The notes below the pieces were generated by a model. That model did not search any database. It had not been told where the DNA came from and worked only from the letters and a program-made list of their open reading frames with translations. This document shows positions 58,623 through 64,000 of a stretch of 64,000 nucleotides of DNA, piece after piece (position 1 is the first letter of the stretch; every line of letters starts with the position of its first letter). This DNA is from Stomoxys calcitrans. Its lineage: Eukaryota > Arthropoda > Insecta > Diptera > Muscidae. The position numbers were made by a program, and so were the translations under genes. The stretch covers positions 67,749,465-67,813,464 of the forward strand of contig NC_081552.1 of NCBI RefSeq assembly GCF_963082655.1, in the 5' to 3' direction.

Positions 58623-58857
58623 CACAGAGAAAAATAAAAATTACTTTCAATCAAAAAGTTAATTGATCCAATTAATTTTTTAATTCACACTGCTTCTATC
58701 ACGAAAATGATAATATCAATTAAAGTTTTCGATAAAGGTGATTGAAAAAATTTTCAATTAAAAAAATTCATATTCAATTAAAAAAATGATTGAACGTTTT
58801 TGAAATATCCAATTAAATTTTTAATTGAATCAAATAAAAATTTAATTGAAAATAAAA
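58623..58857. repeat. AT-rich small element with CAATTAAAA words
   Basis: Begins 'cacagagaaaaataaaaatt' and is filled with 'caattaaa' and 'tttaattga' in both directions, ending 'aattgaaaataaaaattt'. The internal inverted words suggest a foldback/MITE-like sequence. No termini defined. Confidence 0.45.
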
Positions 58858-59456
58858 ATTTGCGGCTTGTAAGGGCTCAAGAAGTCAAATAGGGCGATCG
58901 GTTTATGTGGAAGCAATAACAGGTTATAGACCGATTCGGACCGTTTTTGGCGCAGTTGTTGGAAATCATAACAGAACACCGCATGTAAAATTTCAGCCAA
59001 ATCGAACAAAAATTGCGGTTTGTAAGGGCTCAAGAAGTCAAATCGGGAGATCGGTTTATATGGGAGTTATATCATGTTATAGACCGATTCCAACCGTACT
59101 TGGCACAGTTGTTGGAAGTCATAACAGAACACAATAGCAAAATTTCAGCCAAATTGGACAAATTTGGGGCTCAAGAAGCCAAATCAGGATATTTTATTAT
59201 ATGGAAGCAATATCTAAACCTGAACCGATATGGCCCATTTGCAATTCCCAACGACCTACAGTAATATAAAGTATCGGTGTAAAATTTCAAGCGGCTTCAC
59301 GCGTTCGTCCGCTATCGTGATTTCTACAGGCGGACGGATCGACTCAGAACGTCGAGACGATCAAGAATATTTATACTTTATGGGGTCTTAGACGAATATT
59401 TTGAGGTGTGACAAACGGAAGGACTAGATTATATATGGTTGTGGGTATAAAAATAA
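58858..59456 (-). repeat. DINE-1-like element, reverse, right part
   Basis: Three units ('agtcaaatcgggagatcggtttatatgggag', 'cgtacttggcacagttgttggaagtcataacagaacac'), remnants of the GTCY block (ggcggacggat) and 'ggttgtgggtataaaaa'. Confidence 0.7.
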
Positions 59457-59467
59457 TTGGTTCAGTC

Positions 59468-60115
59468 ATTTTTATACCCACCACCGAAGGATGGGAGTAT
59501 ATTAATTTAGTCATTCCGTTTGCAATCCGTTTGCGAAATATCCATTTCCGACCCTATAAAGTATATATATTCTTGATTGTCGTAAAAATCTAAGACGAAC
59601 TAGCCATGTCCGTCCGTCTGTTGAAATCACGCTACAGTCTTTAAAAATAGAGATATTGAGCTGAAACTTTGCACATTTAGTGTCGGACTTCGCCGAAATT
59701 TGTGACGTTGAGGTGTATTTGGCCCTTTGACATCCCTCTTCAATTTGGCCTAGATCGGTTCAGATTTGGATATAGCTGCAATAAAGAACGATCTCTCGGT
59801 TTAAAGTTTTGACCCCATAAAAGACGCGTTTTGATTTCGCTGAAATTTGACACTGACCTATGTTACGCTTTTCGACATCCGTGTCGTATATGGTTCAGAT
59901 CGGTCTATATTTGGATATAGCTACCAAAAATACCAATATTTTGTTCTATTGAACAATGACTTGTACTTAATAGACCACTCAATGGCCGTTCCCATTGGTG
60001 CGAATCGGACCATATTTCGATATAGCTGCTATGGGACATAAGTTATGCAGTGTCCACGGGATTATGACGATAGGTGGTTTACATATATATACCCGAGGTG
60101 GTGGGTATCCAAAAT
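59468..60115 (+). repeat. DINE-1-like element subtype B
   Basis: TTTTTATACCCACCACCGAAGGATGGG head, TA run, CCGTCCGTCTG, three or so shortened units, 'cccgaggtggtgggtatcc' end. Confidence 0.72.
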
Positions 60116-60690
60116 TTTATATAGATGTGATTGAAATTTTTTATCTTTATTAATTAAACATGAATGACCTAACACCACAAAAGTTTATTTTCTTTTTGTC
60201 ACTCGATTTGTTCGCCACTTTATTGAGAACAGCTGATTTTTTAAAGGGAAAACAGATATGTTCATTGAATTTGCGAACGAATAGAGTGACAAAAAAGAAA
60301 AAAATATTAGTGGTCTAGGCAGTAAATTTGTTTAATCATTAGGTCAGTTCGCGGACTTTACCAGTAAAAATTTGCAGGAGAGTAAGAATAGCCTCCAGTA
60401 GAAATTTGCAAGCCCTTATTTACGACTTCCAGTAAGAATTTGTGCAAATTTGCACAAATTTTTGGGTGCACATTGATTTGCAAACTTTTTTAGACCTAAC
60501 AGCACTGTTATGACGGCCGTTTTTAAAAAAGTCTAGGCGCTCGAAATTTTGGTAAATACTTTCTATATATAGACGATAAAACTACCCAACTTACTGTCTT
60601 TCGACTGCCTTTTTCAAGACGCAATGCTAATTTTGTTTATGATCAAAATATTCATATTAATGGCATAACGGCTTCTTTAGCATCGATCTT
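60116..60690. other. Unassigned; small internal repeats
   Basis: 'ccagtaaaaatttgca' recurs at about 60360, 60395 and 60430, a short local repeat. Nothing coding. Confidence 0.4.
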
Positions 60691-60950
60691 GCAAATGCAA
60701 ATGTTTGCCCATGAACATTCCACTAAGGAACAGGGGCAAACTTCTCACATATCAATGAGTGCAGTCCGATTCAAGTTTAAGCTCAATGGTAAGGGGCCTC
60801 CCCTTTATAGCCGAGTCCGAACGGCGTAACGCAGTGCGACACCTATTTGGAGAGAAATTTTACATGGCATAGTACCTCACAAAATGCATTAGGAGGGGAA
60901 AACCACCGCCGAAATTTTTTTCTGATGGTCTGTGCTACGGCGACCTCCAT
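60691..60950 (-). repeat. tRNA-derived SINE, reverse, head deleted
   Basis: Body matches 63031-63338 closely ('gggcaaacttctcacatatcaatgagtgcagtccgatt'), but about 40 bp of the tRNA-like head, including the B-box, is missing between 'ttttctgatg' and 'gtctgtgctacgg'. Confidence 0.7.
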
Positions 60951-61164
60951 CGATCTTATTATAACATTTCTATATTAATATGTTTCTATTGGATTTACTT
61001 CCCCAAATCATGTAATTCACAAAATTACTGTAATAAATATATATTAATTACTGTTAGTCTATGTAGGTAACTCCCGCCTTAACCCGCCACGCTACTCTTT
61101 GTTTTATAATTCGAGAGACAATATTTTCCGTTGCATTTTAAGGAAAACCACTCTCCTATGGGTG

Positions 61165-62135
61165 AGCACCATAAGACGTTTCCTCAATAGAACGATTTCT
61201 TTATCTGACAAGGTCAAACACTTAGGAGTGATCTTGGATACTTAGGAGTGATCTTCAGGAGCGTATGGAGAAAGCTAACAGATGTTGGGTACTATGTTGA
61301 CAGGACTTAGGATTGAAATGGGGCCTGAGTCCGAAGATAGTCTACTGGCTCTACAGGAGCGTTATTAAACCAATACATTCTTGCGCCTCAGTAGCTTGGT
61401 GGAATGCGATGGAGAAAAAGTGCAATGTAAGGATAATACGACAAGATCAGAGATCTCGTTGTCTTGGCATAGGCGGAGCGATGACCACCACCCTCACTAG
61501 GGCACTGGAGACCATTGTAGATATCCGACCCATTGACAGGCAGCCACTGCGGCAATAAGACTTAAGGCGATGGGGTAATGGATAGAGGATAGGAGCATAC
61601 CATCGCGGTATAATCGAGGCAACGATAGAAAACAAGGAAGGAATGGCAGAGGTTTAAGTTTGGATTGCTGAAACGACACTTGAGATCGACTGCGACGCAC
61701 TACTGCCAGCGGCACAGTCTTGGATTGACGAAACTCTGGTATTGTCATCTAAAAGATCAAAGCTAGAGGACAGATCGGGCCGGGGTTTTAAATTGAGAAC
61801 ACAGGGACTGATATTTGTTTTTGACTGCCTGAGATTCGGGCGATCAGGGAATGTGTGATGTTAAAGCGGACAGTAAACTGTCCATGAGGGCAATAACAAC
61901 CAGGATGATAAGGCCTGGAACAGTGTTGGAGTGTAAGAGAGAGATTAACGACTTCTCTGAGGATGACACCATCCGAATGGTTTGGGTGCCGGGTCCTTGC
62001 GAAGTAAGGGGAATTAAAAGCACAGACGACTTGGCAGTGAAGGCCAGAGGACTGCGGTCAATGAAGCCCGAAACCTTTCGGGCCGACACAGTCCGAGATA
62101 AGGGCGTGGGCAACGAACGCGGAAAAACGTATTCT
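61165..62135 (+). pseudogene. LINE relic (family 1): RT thumb and RNase H
   Basis: FLNRTISLSDKVKHLGVILD followed by a small duplication ('cttaggagtgatctt' twice), then KWGLSPKIVYWLYRSVIKPIHSCASVAWWNAMEKKCNVRIIRQDQRSRCLGIGGAM, and RNase H pieces to MVWVPGPCEVRGIKSTDDLAVKARGL. Broken frames. Confidence 0.75.
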
Positions 62136-62289
62136 TAAAACGCAAGGCCCACATCCCCCATTCACATAAAAGAAAATTTCGCCAAGTAAATTTCTTTTCT
62201 GAAAAAGTTGGATTTTGTTTACGATTAAAGTACCTGTTTTTGCGATAACTTCTCAAGAATTTGTGACAAATATAAAGTTTTTCTTTTAC

Positions 62290-62997
62290 ACTGACAACAC
62301 CTTTCATTCTTGGGGGAATACTGAACTAGTCATTCCGTTTGTAACAGCTCGAAGTATTGATCTACGACCCTATAAAGTATACATATTCTTGATCGTCTCC
62401 ACATTCTGAATCAATCTAGCCAATCGTTTGCCGAAATCAAGATAGCGGTCAAACGCGCAAATCTAACCGCTTGAAGTTTTGCACAGATACTTCTTATTGA
62501 TGTTGGTCCTTGAGCAAATGGGCCATATCGGTGCAGATTTGGATATAGCCCCCATATAAACCGATCCCTCGATTTGTCTTCGCCCCTAAAAGTCTCAATT
62601 TTCATCCGATTAGGCTTTAATATGGAACAAAAACTTAAGTTATGACTTCCAATATCCATCTAGTATGATCCGAGTCGGTCGATAAATAGATATAGCCGCC
62701 ATATAAACCGATCCTCGGATTTGACTTCTCAAGCCATTAGAAGCCTAAATTTTCACCTGATTTGGCTCAAATATTGTCCAAAATTTATCTTATGACTTAC
62801 AATATCAGTGCCAAGTTCTATCCGAATCGGTCAATATGGTAATATTAGCCCCGTAAGTACCGATATCCCGATATGACTTCTTGAGACCAAAATAGTTCAA
62901 ATATAAACTCAGTTATTATGGGTACATTTTTAGCAGAATCCATGGTGGTGGTTACCCCAAATTAGTTCCGGGCGAACTTAGCACGCTTTTACTTGTT
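62290..62997 (+). repeat. DINE-1-like element, degraded
   Basis: 'gtcattccgtttgtaacagctcgaagtattg' head, GTCY block lost, about three units ('gatatagcccccatataaaccgatccctcgattt'), and 'gcacgcttttacttgttc' end. Confidence 0.72.
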
Positions 62998-63030
62998 CTT
63001 TACATATAAATTAATTTAACGGCATAGGTA

Positions 63031-63338
63031 AATGCAAAAACTTGGCCACGAACATTCCACTAAGGAACAGGGGCAAACTTCTCACATATCAATGAGTGCA
63101 GTCCAATTCAAGTTTAATGTCAATGATAAGGGGCCCCTTTTTTATAACCGAGTCCGAACAGCGTGCCGTAGTGCAACATCTCTTTGAAGAGAAGTTTTAC
63201 ATGACATAGTACCTCACATATGTTGCCAGCATTAGGAGGGGAAAACCACCGCTGAAATTTTTTCTAATGGCCTCGCCAGGATTCGAACCTAGGCGTTCAG
63301 CGTCATAGGCGAACATGCTAACCTCTGCGCTACGGTGG
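63031..63338 (-). repeat. tRNA-derived SINE, reverse, most complete
   Basis: Minus-strand head 63338-63275 reads CCACCGTAGCGCAGAGGTTAG...CTAGGTTCGAATCCTGG: A-box and B-box spaced as in a tRNA gene. Body as in the copies at 46291 and 60691. Confidence 0.78.
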
Positions 63339-63890
63339 TCTCGGCATATGGATATTCTTTTTTATGTTTAAGATTGTGGATATTGAAAAGGCTACCAAAT
63401 TGAATTTGTTGTAGCACAATTCTAACTAAAATTTTTACCAATTGTAAGCAGATCTAAGTTGGTACTTCAAACTCTTCGATAATATGTTTGGAATTATTTC
63501 GATGTTATGATACACAATTATATTAAAAGCCTTTCATGTTGCTCTAATGATTTTTGTCATTGGACAAAACTTTAAAAAATTTTAATTTCCGAGTTTTCCA
63601 TCGGCCTATAACATTTAATCCATCACTGATCTATACGTCTAAATACTCACTCCCTCTCTCTCTCTCTAGTACCAGAGACACAGTAGAATAATTATTGGCC
63701 CGGTAAACGAATAATCGTTTGCGGCTATCGAAAAAATTTTCCTATTAAAGAGTTTTTGGTTTTGCAACAAAGAGAGGTACTTTTACTGTAGGCTTACGTT
63801 TGATATTAGAAGCGAAACGCTACATTGTTACAATAAAAGAAAAAAAATATTTTGTTTCTCGTAAAAATGTCTCAAACGTCTTATTTTTTT
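63339..63890. other. Unassigned AT-rich spacer
   Basis: A short TC run (63652-63667) is the only notable feature. Confidence 0.4.
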
Positions 63891-63894
63891 GCGT

Positions 63895-64000
63895 GTACCG
63901 TTGAACCATCCAGATCGCTTTAAAAGCACAACAACTTGCAAATGTTCACATCCGCTAAATCAGACATGTTCTTAGAGAAATAAAAGCCTCTTCTGACTGC
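63895..64000 (-). pseudogene. LINE family 2 tail, reverse, runs off window
   Basis: Minus strand gives AVRRGFYFSKNMSDLADVNICKLLCF, the C-terminal residues that follow the zinc tail seen at 33470 and 47690. Confidence 0.5.

Noticed and set aside
63275..63338. tRNA-like sequence with A- and B-box on the minus strand
   Set aside because: It is fused to a SINE body that recurs at 46291 and 60691, and its arms do not give a convincing functional tRNA.

Overview
The window reads as a transposon-dense stretch of a brachyceran fly genome, most likely a calyptrate/muscid fly. This rests on AT-rich intergenic sequence, many copies of a mini-me/DINE-1-like repeat (TA microsatellite, GTCC/GTCT block, tandem centre), a Transib transposon, BEL/Pao, Tc1-mariner and RNase H-bearing LINE sequences, tRNA-derived SINEs, and one Ser/Thr/Pro-rich exon with good splice sites. 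The species is inferred. No bacterial features, CRISPR array, rRNA or genuine tRNA gene was seen. Non-transposon coding sequence makes up about 1% of the window.

Layout. 1-245: internally deleted Tc1/mariner remnant at the edge. 886-2577: two DINE-like copies. 2578-8400: a simple repeat split by a complete 5,349-bp Transib element (2770-8118) with an intact 680-aa RAG1-related transposase, 1,431-bp inverted repeats and a 5-bp target duplication. 8386-13055: DINE-like copies and a second, empty copy of the Transib target repeat. 13061-21979: a complete, apparently very young BEL/Pao retrotransposon (459-bp LTRs, 5-bp target duplication, 1,745-aa polyprotein, extra 294-aa downstream ORF) inside another DINE-like copy. 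22215-27300: decayed LINE pieces and DINE repeats. 27828-29340: a long DINE array. 30570-33490: a G-rich repeat and a LINE with nested insertions. 35060-38000: DINE copies and LINE pieces. 38464-40059: a dead Tc1-like element with IR/DR ends. 41301-45575: G-rich tandem-unit repeats and a Jockey RT relic. 48722-49462: the only convincing host-gene exon (minus strand). 50128-64000: DINE arrays, LINE relics and SINEs.

The elements are nested: Transib in a repeat, BEL in DINE, a MITE-like insert in a LINE, a 66-bp LINE scrap inside a DINE. Only the Transib and BEL elements keep open coding regions and near-identical terminal repeats, so they are the likely recent arrivals; the rest is decayed. 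The most unusual objects are the Transib with kilobase-long terminal repeats ending in an exact V(D)J heptamer (CACAGTG), the BEL element with a second zinc-knuckle plus protease-like ORF after integrase, and the 153-bp period shared by several diverged DINE-like arrays.
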